From Anaerotignum faecicola (GTDB lineage: Bacteria > Bacillota > Clostridia > Lachnospirales > Anaerotignaceae): a stretch of DNA of 64,000 nucleotides. The notes under the pieces were generated by a model that was given only the letters and a program-made list of their open reading frames with translations, searched no databases and was not told where the DNA came from. Location of the stretch: assembly GCA_024460105.1 (NCBI GenBank), contig JANFXS010000001.1:559259-623258 (forward strand), written 5' to 3'. Both the position numbers and the translations under genes were made by a program. Position 1 is the stretch's first letter. Every line of letters begins with the position of its first letter. Shown here in pieces: positions 27,170-35,972 of the stretch.

Positions 27170-27535
27170 TTATTCCGATAACTTCTCTTTTATTATTTCA
27201 TCAAGGCTATTGCAAATAAACTCCAGCACCTGAGAACATTCGCTCCTGCCGCGCATAATACATCCGCAGTTTACGGAACAAAAGCGCGACTTAAAACTGT
27301 CCATAAGCAAAAAGCGTTTCATGTTCGCTTCTTCGCCGTCATATAAAATGCCTATCACCATTATCCCGGCTATAAGGGCGCTGCAAAAACCCCCTATTCC
27401 GAAACCTCTTGTAATGGCCCCGGCGCTTTTTATAACGTCGTCAGACACAATTCCGTACACATCCCTCGCCGCCAGCAATATGCTCCTTGAGCATCCCTCT
27501 CCCGAATCGTAATATTCCAACGCTTTTTCATACAT
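27170..27535 (-). CDS. C_GCAxxG_C_C family (putative redox) protein
   Basis: 121 residues. Conserved cysteine pattern: GEGCSRSILLAA near the N-terminus, ITRGFGIGGFCSALIAG in the middle, and SRFCSVNCGCIMRGR then CSQVLEF at the C-terminal side. This is the C_GCAxxG_C_C family, common in anaerobes and predicted to be redox active or metal binding; no reaction is established. The ATG at 27535 is chosen because GGAGGTG lies 8 nt upstream. It appears monocistronic. Confidence 0.88.
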   Translation of the reverse strand: MYEKALEYYDSGEGCSRSILLAARDVYGIVSDDVIKSAGAITRGFGIGGFCSALIAGIMVIGILYDGEEANMKRFLLMDSFKSRFCSVNCGCIMRGRSECSQVLEFICNSLDEIIKEKLSE

Positions 27536-27770
27536 AAAAAACACCTCCGATTTATAATAATCCTCAGAGGTGTAAAGCGTGTACAAATTATAAAAAAAGT
27601 TGCCGGGAAATCCGGCTTTTGCAGAAAAACCACGCGGCGCTTTTTACAGCCTTTTCCTTAAAAACCACATTTTCTTTGGAGCGGGATTCCAACCTGTAAA
27701 ATAAGCGCGCCTGTACATAGGCCCGCCTGTACTTTCCAAGCGGCCCTCTTGATGCGTTTCAAAAATCAGT

Positions 27771-28214
27771 TTACATTGTATCAGGCTCAGGCGTCGTTAT
27801 CCTTGTAGCTACCGGACGTATTTTTTTTGCTTCCCACCTTTTTTCCTGGCTCCTGATCCAACCGTAGGCCAAAACCGTTAAAAGTACGCCCAACAGAAAG
27901 CTTCCAATTTCCTTGTCCATATTTGGCAGTAACGTTGGAAAAACCGCAAAATATCCAAGAAATATACCGCATAAAAATGCCGCAAGCGGTATGCCGTACA
28001 TAATGCCCACGGCAAAGAAAAATCCGCTTTCCGAAACCTCAAGCTCCACCCAGTCGCCCACTTCGGCGCCGCAGTTGTTTTCGGCTTCCATTATCATTTC
28101 CTTTTCAGTCATCCCCGCTATGCACGCCCTGCATTTTGCGCACGCTTCCGTCCTTTTCATTTTTATAACGGCTAAATTGCCTTTAATCTCCGTAACATAT
28201 CCTTTTTCCGCCAT
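27771..28214 (-). CDS. RseC / SoxR-reducing system-like protein
   Basis: 147 residues. A small N-terminal domain carries a Cys cluster (EACAKCRACIAG, CxxCxxC) plus a further Cys in AENNCGAEVGD. Two membrane helices follow (about 65-88 and 98-120). This is the RseC/MucC layout, associated in proteobacteria with RseC of the Rnf/SoxR-reducing system; in Clostridia its role is unclear. No rnf genes are in the window. Its ATG directly abuts the tcdA stop (TAGATG), so the two are almost certainly co-translated. Confidence 0.85.
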   Translation of the reverse strand: MAEKGYVTEIKGNLAVIKMKRTEACAKCRACIAGMTEKEMIMEAENNCGAEVGDWVELEVSESGFFFAVGIMYGIPLAAFLCGIFLGYFAVFPTLLPNMDKEIGSFLLGVLLTVLAYGWIRSQEKRWEAKKIRPVATRITTPEPDTM

Positions 28215-28943
28215 CTATATTCCCTCCAATATATTCCTTATTACTTCTCCCGCAATCAAAAGCCCCGCGGCGGGAGGGACAAATGAAACGCTTCCGGGCG
28301 TTACGCGTTTATTTGATTTTTCCCCGTATTCCGAAAGTTCTCCCGTGCTTAAAGCCGGCTTAACCGGCTTTTCCTTTGAATATACCACTTTAAGTCTTTT
28401 TACGCCGCGGGCTTTAAGTTCCCGCCGCATTACCTTTGCAAGAGGGCATACCGACGTTTTATATATATCGCTTATTTCAAGCATCTGCGGGAAAAGCTTA
28501 TTGCCCGTGCCCATAGAACTTATAACCGGCACTCCCAACGCCTGTGCGTCGAGCACAATTTGGATTTTGCCGCTTACGGTATCTATGGCGTCCACTACAT
28601 AATCGGCATCTCCCGTTACTATCCCCTCTTCGCCCGGAAGGTAAAATACATTATGTATTTCAACGCGGCATTCCGGATTTATTGATTTTATGCGTTTTCC
28701 CATAGCCTCGGTTTTCAGCATGCCCACAGTTTCTTCAGTGGCTATTATCTGCCTGTTCAAATTTGAAAGGCTTATGACGTCGTTATCTACAAGCACAATG
28801 TTTCCAACGCCGCCCCTTGCAAGCGCCTCGCATACATATCCCCCGACGCCGCCGATTCCGAAAACTATAACGCGGCTTTCCGCAAGCTTTTTCATGCCGT
28901 TTCCGCCGACAAGCATCTGCGTTCTTATAAATCTGTTATCCAT
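28215..28943 (-). CDS. tcdA: tRNA threonylcarbamoyladenosine dehydratase
   Basis: E1-like (ThiF/MoeB fold) ATP-dependent enzyme that cyclises t6A37 to ct6A in ANN-decoding tRNAs. 242 residues. N-terminal FIRTQMLVGGNGMKKL is diagnostic of TcdA/CsdL, followed by GIGGVGGYVCEALARGG (nucleotide loop), DNDVISLSNLNRQI, and DAIDTVSGKIQIV. No C-terminal sulphur-transfer domain. The ATG at 28943 (AAGGTGG just upstream) is preferred over earlier in-frame codons because it gives the usual MDNRFIRT start. Confidence 0.92.
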   Translation of the reverse strand: MDNRFIRTQMLVGGNGMKKLAESRVIVFGIGGVGGYVCEALARGGVGNIVLVDNDVISLSNLNRQIIATEETVGMLKTEAMGKRIKSINPECRVEIHNVFYLPGEEGIVTGDADYVVDAIDTVSGKIQIVLDAQALGVPVISSMGTGNKLFPQMLEISDIYKTSVCPLAKVMRRELKARGVKRLKVVYSKEKPVKPALSTGELSEYGEKSNKRVTPGSVSFVPPAAGLLIAGEVIRNILEGI

Positions 28944-29080
28944 TTTCCACCTTAAATAGTTATACTTTAAAATTTTTATGCGGCGGAGCTTAAACGGCCG
29001 AAACAGGCCGCTGTCCCGCCAAATGTCCTGCATTAATATTTTACAACATATACGTCCGCTTTTCTACCCTTTTCAGCTTT

Positions 29081-30226
29081 TTACTGCTTTTCCGCTATTT
29101 TCCTCTTTTCATAGCACCTGTCGACATTTATTTTAATAAGCGAGGCTACGGGCACGGCCACAACCATTCCCCATATGCCGAAAATCCCGCCGAAAACGCT
29201 TAAGGACAGTATAACAAGCACTGGGTGAAGCTGTACGCTTTTGCCAACCACTTTAGGCACGATTATCATACTGTCTACCTGTTGGAGCACAATCACGATT
29301 ACGGCGGCGTATACGGCCTTTGCGGGCGTGCCGCTTAAAAGCCCCACCGCCACGGAAAGAATGAAGGCGACGATAGCCCCCACATACGGTATAAGGTTTG
29401 AAAAGCCCGATATAAGCCCGATTATAACGGCATATTTGATGCCGGCGGCCTTGAATGAAATTATTATCAAAAAAGCCATAATAAGCGCGTCCGTAACCTG
29501 CCCGGCAACATAGCCTTTAAAAACCCTGTTGACGTCCGAAAAGAAATTTCCGACCGGTTCCCGTATCTTTTCGGGCATAAAAACCATTGCCGTATCCTTC
29601 ACTCTGTAAAGCATCCAATCCTTTTCCATAAGAAAATAAAACGCTATGACAAGGCCTATGACAAGGTTTACGGTTATTCCTCCTATTGAAGAAACAGACG
29701 ACGCAAAGCCTATAACCATAACCTTTGCCCCGCGGGTCACGTTAACAATCAGCGTATTTATAAAATTATTTATACTGCCCAATACGCCCATTTCGCTCAA
29801 ATGGTCCTGTATCGAAAAAAGAGTTTGGCTTATTTCTTCTATATAGCCGTTAAGGGCGGTGCTGAATTCCCCTATATCCGTTGCGCCAAGGCTTTTAACA
29901 GACATAGTTATTACGGCGCCAAGTATGCCGAAAACCGTTATATAGGCAAGTATCGTGCCTATTTTGCGCGTTTTAAATTCCTTGTTCGGCTGTTTTTTGC
30001 CGAAACGCTTTTGGTAAAATATAACCAAAGGGTCGAACAAAAACGCCGTTACAACCGCTATTATAAGCGGCGAAAATATATCGGCAATATACCCCAGCGC
30101 GTTTGCTACCGCGCCTGTTATCGTGCGCAGACGCAGCATAAGCATTACTGCCGCAAATACGGCTATAACCGTTATTACAACATGAAAAGATATTTTAAGA
30201 TAATTCCTGTCCCAGGGAAGTTTCAT
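29081..30226 (-). CDS. AI-2E family transporter
   Basis: 381 residues with about eight membrane helices in the TqsA/PerM pattern: paired helices near the N-terminus, a soluble central region (about 120-155), and the conserved cluster GLISGFSNLIPYVGAIVA then PKVVGKSVQLHPVLVILSL towards the C-terminus. The family includes exporters of autoinducer-2 and Na+/Li+-H+ antiporters, so the substrate cannot be assigned. AGAGGTG precedes the ATG, and pepD ends just upstream (11 nt). Confidence 0.9.
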   Translation of the reverse strand: MKLPWDRNYLKISFHVVITVIAVFAAVMLMLRLRTITGAVANALGYIADIFSPLIIAVVTAFLFDPLVIFYQKRFGKKQPNKEFKTRKIGTILAYITVFGILGAVITMSVKSLGATDIGEFSTALNGYIEEISQTLFSIQDHLSEMGVLGSINNFINTLIVNVTRGAKVMVIGFASSVSSIGGITVNLVIGLVIAFYFLMEKDWMLYRVKDTAMVFMPEKIREPVGNFFSDVNRVFKGYVAGQVTDALIMAFLIIISFKAAGIKYAVIIGLISGFSNLIPYVGAIVAFILSVAVGLLSGTPAKAVYAAVIVIVLQQVDSMIIVPKVVGKSVQLHPVLVILSLSVFGGIFGIWGMVVAVPVASLIKINVDRCYEKRKIAEKQ

Positions 30227-30237
30227 TTAACACCTCT

Positions 30238-31692
30238 CTATTTCAAGTTCTCCAGCACTTTTTTAATATACCGCCATGTCCTTTCCACAGATTCAATCGA
30301 AAGCTTTTCGTTGGGCGTATGCACGTTTTCCATATCGGGGCCTATTGAAACCATGTCTATTCCCTCGATTTTTTGTCCCAGAAGGCCGCACTCAAGGCCG
30401 GCGTGTATAGCGTCTATTTTTGCGTCTTTGCCAAACATTTCCTTATATACGGAAACCATAACGTCCCTTAAATCGCTTTTTGGATTATATTCCCATGCCG
30501 GATATTCGCCGTGAGTTTCAAATTTTCCGCCTGTAAGCGCCGCTATTTCTTCCAGTTCCCCGCAAATAAGGGACTTCCTCGTTCCGACGGAACTCCTTAC
30601 GGCGCATGTAAGCTTAAATCCGTCGTCGCAAGTGCGCACAATGCCCAGATTGTTTGAGCTTTCCACAAGGCCCGGTATATCCGTACTCATCGTCTTAACC
30701 CCATAAGGCGTAAGCATTAAAGCCGCCTCGGCTTTTTGAGCGGTAACATAAGAGAAAACATTTTTGGGCATATCGGCCTCAAGCATAAGTTCAACAGATA
30801 TATTTTTTTCCGTATTCCTGTATTCGTTTATACACATTTTTTCAAAAGCTTCGCACAGGCCTTTCAAAATTCCCGTATCGGTTTCGTTTACAACCGCCGT
30901 CGCCCAACTTTCGCGCGGAATCGCGTTGTCCATATTCCCTCCTTCGATCTCCGCAAACCATATTTCCATGTTCTGCCTGAGAAATTTTACAAGCCTTCCC
31001 ATAAGCTTATTGGCATTTGCCCTCTGGAGATGTATATCGGCCCCGGAATGGCCGCCCGCTAAGCCTTTTATGGATATTTTGGCCGCTTTTTGGCCGCTTT
31101 TCGGCCTTTCCCATGATACGGGTATTGTAATCGACGCCCTGAGGCCTCCCGCGCAGCATGTAAGTATATGCCCTTCCTCTTCGCTGTCAAGATTTATAAG
31201 CCGCCTTCCTTCCAAAACCGAACAGTCCAACGCCCGGGCCCCGTTCATCCCCGCCTCTTCGTCGGATGTAAACACCATTTCCAACGGCGGATGATTAAGA
31301 GTTTTATCTTTAAGAAGTGCAAGCATATAGGCAACCGCTATTCCGTTATCCGCGCCGAGAGTCGTTCCTTCCGCTTTTACATAGCCGCCTTCGGCATAGG
31401 CCATAATAGGATCTTTTAAAAAATCATGTTCGGTCCCTTTATTTTTTTCGCATACCATATCCATATGCCCTTGAAGGATAACGGCCGGGGAATCTTCATA
31501 ACCTTCCGACGCCGGCTTTTTAATAACCACATTAAAGGCCTCGTCCTGATATACGTTGTAACCCATGCATTTTCCTGCATTTGCCAAAAAATTGCTGACC
31601 GCTTCTTCATTTCCGCTGCCGCGCGGTATTCGGCTTATTTCCTCAAATATTTCAAAAACCTCCGCCGGTTGTATGTTTGCAAGCATTTTCAT
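30238..31692 (-). CDS. pepD: Aminoacyl-histidine dipeptidase (M20C)
   Basis: Cytosolic zinc di-/tripeptidase of the PepD type. 484 residues, typical length. Metal-site motifs: QGHMDMVCEKN, GADNGIAVAYMLALL, TSDEEAGMNGA, and the late HAGLECGLLGQK; the dimerisation (lid) domain occupies roughly 210-385. GGAGG lies before the ATG. It is upstream of the AI-2E gene with 11 nt between, so probably a two-gene unit; a strong terminator separates it from the DUF711 gene. Likely role is use or recycling of peptides. Confidence 0.95.
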   Translation of the reverse strand: MKMLANIQPAEVFEIFEEISRIPRGSGNEEAVSNFLANAGKCMGYNVYQDEAFNVVIKKPASEGYEDSPAVILQGHMDMVCEKNKGTEHDFLKDPIMAYAEGGYVKAEGTTLGADNGIAVAYMLALLKDKTLNHPPLEMVFTSDEEAGMNGARALDCSVLEGRRLINLDSEEEGHILTCCAGGLRASITIPVSWERPKSGQKAAKISIKGLAGGHSGADIHLQRANANKLMGRLVKFLRQNMEIWFAEIEGGNMDNAIPRESWATAVVNETDTGILKGLCEAFEKMCINEYRNTEKNISVELMLEADMPKNVFSYVTAQKAEAALMLTPYGVKTMSTDIPGLVESSNNLGIVRTCDDGFKLTCAVRSSVGTRKSLICGELEEIAALTGGKFETHGEYPAWEYNPKSDLRDVMVSVYKEMFGKDAKIDAIHAGLECGLLGQKIEGIDMVSIGPDMENVHTPNEKLSIESVERTWRYIKKVLENLK

Positions 31693-31747
31693 ATTGGACC
31701 TCCTTTATTTATTAATATATTATCCGCCGTATTCCCAAATATTCTAA

Positions 31748-31776
31748 AATGCCGCAGGGAAATACCCTGCGGCGAA
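31748..31776 (-). terminator. Terminator after the DUF711 gene
   Basis: Perfect 9-bp stem GCCGCAGGG / CCCTGCGGC with a 5-nt loop. On the minus strand it is followed by ATTTTAGAAT. It lies about 65 nt past the DUF711 stop and upstream of pepD. Confidence 0.75.
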
Positions 31777-31837
31777 ACAAAATTTCCAAAACAAAAGCAC
31801 AGGGCGTTTCCCGATTCTGTTCTGAAACAGTTTACAA

Positions 31838-33196
31838 TTAATTTTTAAAACTGTGTATAGGCGCCGGAACTCTTCCGCCCCTGTTTATAAAATCGGCGCA
31901 GCTGAACTTATTAACCGGCATTATAGGCGCATATCCGAGAAGGCCGCCGAATTCTACCGTTTCGCCCACGCCTTTGCCTATAACGGGTATTATCCTTACA
32001 GCCGTCGTTTTGTTGTTTACCATGCCGATTGCGGCTTCATCGGCAATTATGCCGGAGATTGTAGTGGCAGGCGTATCCCCCGGTATGGCAATCATGTCAA
32101 GCCCTACGGAGCAGACGCATGTCATGGCTTCAAGCTTCTCAAGAGTAAGCGCCCCCAGCCTTGCCGCCTCAATCATGCCGTTGTCCTCGCTTACCGGTAT
32201 AAACGCGCCGCTGAGCCCGCCTACATAACTGCTTGCCATAACGCCGCCTTTTTTTACATTGTCGTTAAGGAGCGCAAGCGCCGCCGTCGTTCCTGGTGCG
32301 CCGGCCTCCTGAAGCCCCATCTGCTGGAATATCTCGGCGATACTGTCGCCTATTGCAGGCGTAGGGGCAAGGGATAAATCTATAATTCCGAAAGGGACTT
32401 TGAGCCTTTTGGAAGCTTCCTGGGCTACAAGCTGGCCTACCCTCGTAATTTTAAAGGCCGTTTTCTTAATTGTTTCGCAAAGGGTTTCAAAATCGGCGCC
32501 TTTACATTCCTCAAGCGCTTTCTTTACAACCCCCGGGCCGCTTACGCCTACGTTGATAACGCAGTCTTTTTCGCCCACGCCGTGGAAAGCCCCGGCCATA
32601 AACGGGTTGTCTTCAACGGCGTTGCAGAAAACAACAAGCTTGGCGCATCCAAGACAGTTGTTGTCCTTTGAAAGCTCGGCGGTTTCGACAATAATTTCAC
32701 CCATGCGTTTAACGGCGTCCATATCAAGGCCGTTGCGGGACGTTCCGATGTTTACGGAAGAACACACCACGTCCGTTTCCGCAAGCGCCTGCGGTATGGA
32801 ATTTATAAGTATTTCGTCGCTTTTTGTGCATCCTTTATGCACAAGGGCCGAAAATCCGCCTATAAAATTCACGCCTACGTCCTTTGCCGCCCTGTCGAGG
32901 GTTTTCGCAACGGAAACATAGCTTTCCGCATTGCATCCCGCGGCCGCAATAGCAATCGGCGTTATGGAAATGCGTTTGTTTACAATAGGTATGCCGAATT
33001 CCTTTTCCAATTCTTCCCCGGTCTTTACAAGATCCTTTGCTTTTGAGGTTATTTTATCGTATATTTTTTGGTTAAATTTATCCAAATCGCTGTCGGCGCA
33101 GTCGAGAAGGCTTATGCCCATTGTTATTGTGCGCACGTCAAGCTTGGCTTCCTGTATCATTTTATTAGTTTCAATAATTTCGCGCTTAGAAATCAT
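31838..33196 (-). CDS. PFL family (DUF711/UPF0210) protein
   Basis: 452 residues. Recognisable DUF711 features: [22 protein letters not shown] at the start, [41 protein letters not shown], and [17 protein letters not shown]. The fold is related to pyruvate-formate-lyase-like barrels but lacks the glycyl radical motif; the reaction is unknown. CGGGAGGA precedes the ATG. The gene downstream of the ACT-domain protein is nearly always this one, and the ACT protein presumably senses an amino acid to regulate it. Confidence 0.9.
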   Translation of the reverse strand: MISKREIIETNKMIQEAKLDVRTITMGISLLDCADSDLDKFNQKIYDKITSKAKDLVKTGEELEKEFGIPIVNKRISITPIAIAAAGCNAESYVSVAKTLDRAAKDVGVNFIGGFSALVHKGCTKSDEILINSIPQALAETDVVCSSVNIGTSRNGLDMDAVKRMGEIIVETAELSKDNNCLGCAKLVVFCNAVEDNPFMAGAFHGVGEKDCVINVGVSGPGVVKKALEECKGADFETLCETIKKTAFKITRVGQLVAQEASKRLKVPFGIIDLSLAPTPAIGDSIAEIFQQMGLQEAGAPGTTAALALLNDNVKKGGVMASSYVGGLSGAFIPVSEDNGMIEAARLGALTLEKLEAMTCVCSVGLDMIAIPGDTPATTISGIIADEAAIGMVNNKTTAVRIIPVIGKGVGETVEFGGLLGYAPIMPVNKFSCADFINRGGRVPAPIHSFKN

Positions 33197-33308
33197 GTTT
33201 TATCCTCCCGAAAATACAAGCCGGTTTTAAACGGCAGCAAAACTTATGCATTTTTTACGGTTTCCTCATAGGCTGACTATGGGACGCATATATTTTAACA
33301 ACCGTATT

Positions 33309-33578
33309 TTATATCCTGTGCATGCTGTCAAAAATATCTTCGCGCTGGAGCTTAATCTCTACGCCGATATTTTTGCCTAAATCTTCAAGCCCCTTATATA
33401 CGTTCTCAAAGGAATCCGTCGAGTTATTCATGTCGACAATCATCATCATATTAAAAAACCCCTGTACTATTGTCTGGGAAATATCAAGTATATTTATTCC
33501 TTTATCCGAAAGATAGACGCATACTTTAGCGATAATTCCGACTTTATCTTTGCCTAACACAGTTATAATGCCTTTCAT
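33309..33578 (-). CDS. ACT domain protein (UPF0237)
   Basis: 89 residues, essentially one ACT domain: MKGIITVLGKDKVGIIAKV, then LSDKGINILDISQTIVQGFF and MMMIVDMN. ACT domains bind amino acids or related small ligands and regulate partner proteins. The ATG at 33578 follows GGGAGG and matches the usual family start. It is followed by the DUF711 gene after about 110 nt, a conserved pair in Firmicutes. Confidence 0.92.
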   Translation of the reverse strand: MKGIITVLGKDKVGIIAKVCVYLSDKGINILDISQTIVQGFFNMMMIVDMNNSTDSFENVYKGLEDLGKNIGVEIKLQREDIFDSMHRI

Positions 33579-33667
33579 AGAAGAACCTCCCGCTTTGGTT
33601 AATATATACAAAGTTACCTATTTTGTATTATACATAATGTTTAATGTCTAATCAATAACAAAATGCC

Positions 33668-33692
33668 ACAAAAAACGGGGCGCACGCCCCAT
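33668..33692 (-). terminator. Terminator after the amidohydrolase
   Basis: GGGGC-GCAC-GCCCC hairpin. On the minus strand the 3' arm is CCCCG followed by six T. It lies about 30 nt past the amidohydrolase stop. Confidence 0.8.
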
Positions 33693-33723
33693 TATGCGCA
33701 TGCGCCCTTAATATCCGTATAAT

Positions 33724-34452
33724 TTACAGCCCCAAAAGCCCGGCGGCGTTATTATAAAAAACGTCTTTAAGGCCTTTTTCTTCAAGCCCGCATGTCAAAA
33801 CTTTCTGTATTTCGACAGAGGGGTGGTGAAAAGGGGCGTCCGTGCCGAACATTATTCTGTCCCGGCCGACGGTTTCATACGCCTCCTTTATTTTACTGCC
33901 CATAGGCATGCCGCTCATTTCAAGATATATATTTTTATACCGCCTTGCCATTTTCAGCGCCGCGTCGATATACACCCCATGGCCGTGCCCCATATGTATC
34001 ATAACCGTTTTAACCGACGGATGTCGTTCCGCAAGGAGGGCTATGCTCCACGGCAGAGAATAAGGCGGATGCCCGCTGTGTATAAAAACAGGCGCGCCGT
34101 ACTTTTCCGCAAGACGCATAACAGGATCGCATGCTTCGCTGTCCGCAACGTACGCGCATGAAAGCGGGTTGAGCTTTATGCCCTTAAATCCATAACCGCC
34201 CAGGTATTTTTCCCCTTCTTCAATACATTTCTCTCCCTCGTTCGGGTTAAGGTATACCAAAGGCAAAAATTTTTCTCCGTATTTTTTAACGGCCTCAAGA
34301 ACATCCTCGTTCTTTGAGGGCCCGGACGCGCAGAGAACCGCTTTTTCAATCTCGAATTCCTCCATCTGCCCAACCAGCCTTTCAGCGTCTATACCGACGT
34401 TTGCCCAGCCGCCGAAATTTCCGATATGGGCGTGTGCGTCAATCTTTTTCAT
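33724..34452 (-). CDS. Amidohydrolase-family TIM-barrel protein
   Basis: 242 residues. Metal-site motifs of the amidohydrolase-2 group: IDAHAHIGNFGG at the N-terminus (HxH), FIHSGHPPY and MIHMGHGHG in the middle, and FGTDAPFHHP (catalytic Asp) near the end. This group includes decarboxylases and lactone hydrolases of the ACMSD/PDC type, so the substrate is open. It starts 12 nt after the ECF S-component gene and is surely co-transcribed, which suggests the hydrolase acts on whatever that transporter imports. Confidence 0.85.
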   Translation of the reverse strand: MKKIDAHAHIGNFGGWANVGIDAERLVGQMEEFEIEKAVLCASGPSKNEDVLEAVKKYGEKFLPLVYLNPNEGEKCIEEGEKYLGGYGFKGIKLNPLSCAYVADSEACDPVMRLAEKYGAPVFIHSGHPPYSLPWSIALLAERHPSVKTVMIHMGHGHGVYIDAALKMARRYKNIYLEMSGMPMGSKIKEAYETVGRDRIMFGTDAPFHHPSVEIQKVLTCGLEEKGLKDVFYNNAAGLLGL

Positions 34453-34464
34453 ATAAAATCCCCC

Positions 34465-34992
34465 TTATTGTTTTCTCCGCGCCGTACTGCAAGCGAACTT
34501 ATTGAAAAATCCGCTTGATTTAAGCGCCCCTACAAACACGGCCGTTATGATTATGCTTGCGGAAGTCTGTACAAGAAGGCCTGGAGTCATAACCATTGCC
34601 TGTGCAAAGCCGTAATAAAGTATTTTTACGGCCGTATATGCAAATATCTGGAAAATCCCGCCGCAAACGGCTCCGACAAGCCAGTTTAATTTTGCCTTCG
34701 GCATAATCTTTGATATAAACGCCCCCATTATAAGAGCAAGCATAAATTTTATAAAAAACGTGGGTACGGCCCACTGCATATACCCCCCTATTATATCCGC
34801 AAAGGAAGCCCCCACTGCCGAGGCAAAGGCTCCCTTCCTTCCGCCCAGCATCAGCACACTTATAAGTATCATGCTGTCGCCGAGATGCGAATAGCCGTTT
34901 ATTGAAGGTATTTTTATAAAGTAAGTTGCTATAAAAATAAGCGCGGCCATAATTGAAATTTTTGTTATGTCGTTCACCGTAAAATTTTTCAT
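34465..34992 (-). CDS. ECF transporter S component
   Basis: 175 residues with about six membrane helices. The start MKNFTVNDITKISIMAALIF, with helix one facing the Ala-x-x-x-Ala interface, and GYSHLGDSMILISVLMLGGRKGAFASAVGA are characteristic of S-components that use a shared EcfAA'T energy module; that module is not in the window. The ligand (vitamin or metal) is not evident. The ATG at 34992 is chosen from the AAGGA upstream and the family start. A perfect palindrome overlaps its likely promoter. Confidence 0.85.
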   Translation of the reverse strand: MKNFTVNDITKISIMAALIFIATYFIKIPSINGYSHLGDSMILISVLMLGGRKGAFASAVGASFADIIGGYMQWAVPTFFIKFMLALIMGAFISKIMPKAKLNWLVGAVCGGIFQIFAYTAVKILYYGFAQAMVMTPGLLVQTSASIIITAVFVGALKSSGFFNKFACSTARRKQ

Positions 34993-35064
34993 CCTATCAT
35001 TCCTTCCCGCTTTTATTTGGGAAAATAATACCACCTCAAACATCGGTATTCCACTGCTTCGGAA

Positions 35065-35094
35065 TATTAAATTAAAATTGTATTGATACAATTT
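35065..35094 (-). promoter_or_regulatory. Promoter with overlapping palindromic operator
   Basis: On the minus strand TTGTAT, a 16-nt spacer and TAATAT form a plausible promoter for the ECF S-component gene. Its -35 lies inside a perfect inverted repeat AAATTGTAT-TG-ATACAATTT (35075-35094), in the divergent spacer with the acetyltransferase gene. The half-site and 2-nt spacer resemble GntR-type operators, but no regulator gene is adjacent. Confidence 0.6.
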
Positions 35095-35150
35095 GCGCTA
35101 TAAGTCTTTATTGTGGTAAAATATCCGTAAATACCCGGGGAGGTATGCAT

Positions 35151-35606
35151 ATGGAAATATACAGGTTTGACGGCAGGAGGGAAATATTTTTGGAGCTTCT
35201 TCTGTCCGCCGACGAACAGGAAAGCATGTTAAGAAAATATATGGAAAAAGGCGATATGTTCATCCTTGACGACGACGGGATAAAAGGCGAATGTATTGTA
35301 ACATGTGAAGGCGACGGCGTATACGAGATAAAAAATATCGCCGTATACCCACAGTTCCAAAGACAGGGATATGCCGAAAAAATTATAAATTATATACCCA
35401 CGTATTACAGGGATTGCCGCGAACTGTATGTTGGCACGGGCGACAGCCCGCTTACAATACCCTTTTATGAAAAGTGCGGATTTAAAAGGAGCCATATTGT
35501 CAAAGATTTTTTCACCCAAAACTATGACCGCCCTATTTTTGAAAACGGGGTGCAACTTAAAGACATGGTTTATTTGAAAAAAGAAATATGCTCTGCCAAC
35601 AGTTAG
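35151..35606 (+). CDS. GNAT-family N-acetyltransferase
   Basis: 151 residues. Acetyl-CoA binding motif A is clear: YEIKNIAVYPQFQRQGYAEK (V/I-x-x-x-x-R/Q-G-x-G/A), followed by LYVGTGDSPLTIPFYEKCGF. The acceptor is unknown. The ATG at 35151 is preferred over one at 35145 because GGGGAGG then stands 7 nt upstream. It is divergent from the ECF S-component. The final 27 or so codons are present again, imperfectly, just downstream. Confidence 0.9.
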   Translation: MEIYRFDGRREIFLELLLSADEQESMLRKYMEKGDMFILDDDGIKGECIVTCEGDGVYEIKNIAVYPQFQRQGYAEKIINYIPTYYRDCRELYVGTGDSPLTIPFYEKCGFKRSHIVKDFFTQNYDRPIFENGVQLKDMVYLKKEICSANS

Positions 35607-35653
35607 CCACCCAAAGGGCATGCTCTGAGTACATAAAGGCAATTATTATAATT

Positions 35654-35758
35654 TTCACCAAACGCCATGTCCATCCTATTTTTGAAAACTGGGTGCGGCT
35701 TAGAGACATGGTTTATTTGAAAAAAGAAATACGCATTGCAGACAGTCAGCCGTTCTAA
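35654..35758 (+). pseudogene. Duplicated tail of the acetyltransferase gene
   Basis: Reads in frame PIFENWVRLRDMVYLKKEIR then IADSQPF and a stop, matching the C-terminus of the preceding gene (PIFENGVQLKDMVYLKKEIC, SANS). The similarity continues into the 3' spacer (CATAAAGGCAATT in both), so roughly 135 bp were duplicated: about 35511-35652 and 35651-35790. There is no start codon or ribosome site. It could equally be the residue of a second tandem acetyltransferase gene reduced by recombination. Confidence 0.8.
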
Positions 35759-35922
35759 AGGCATACTCCGAATACATAAAGGCAATTTATAAAAAACAGA
35801 TTTTCAGACGCCGCCGCGGAATTTTGTCCATATCAGCGCGCTTAAAAACACTTCGTCTGCGGGCATTACCGTCATGTGTTCTCCGGTTCCGTCAACAATA
35901 TCTGCGAAATACCGTTACAGTT

Positions 35923-35958
35923 AAAAACGCGGCCGCTTAAACATACGGCCGCGTTTTT
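35923..35958. terminator. Bidirectional terminator
   Basis: Perfect 13-bp stem AAAAACGCGGCCG / CGGCCGCGTTTTT with a 10-nt loop and a T-run on both strands. It lies between the convergent acetyltransferase genes. Confidence 0.85.
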
Positions 35959-35972
35959 ATATTCTTAATTAA

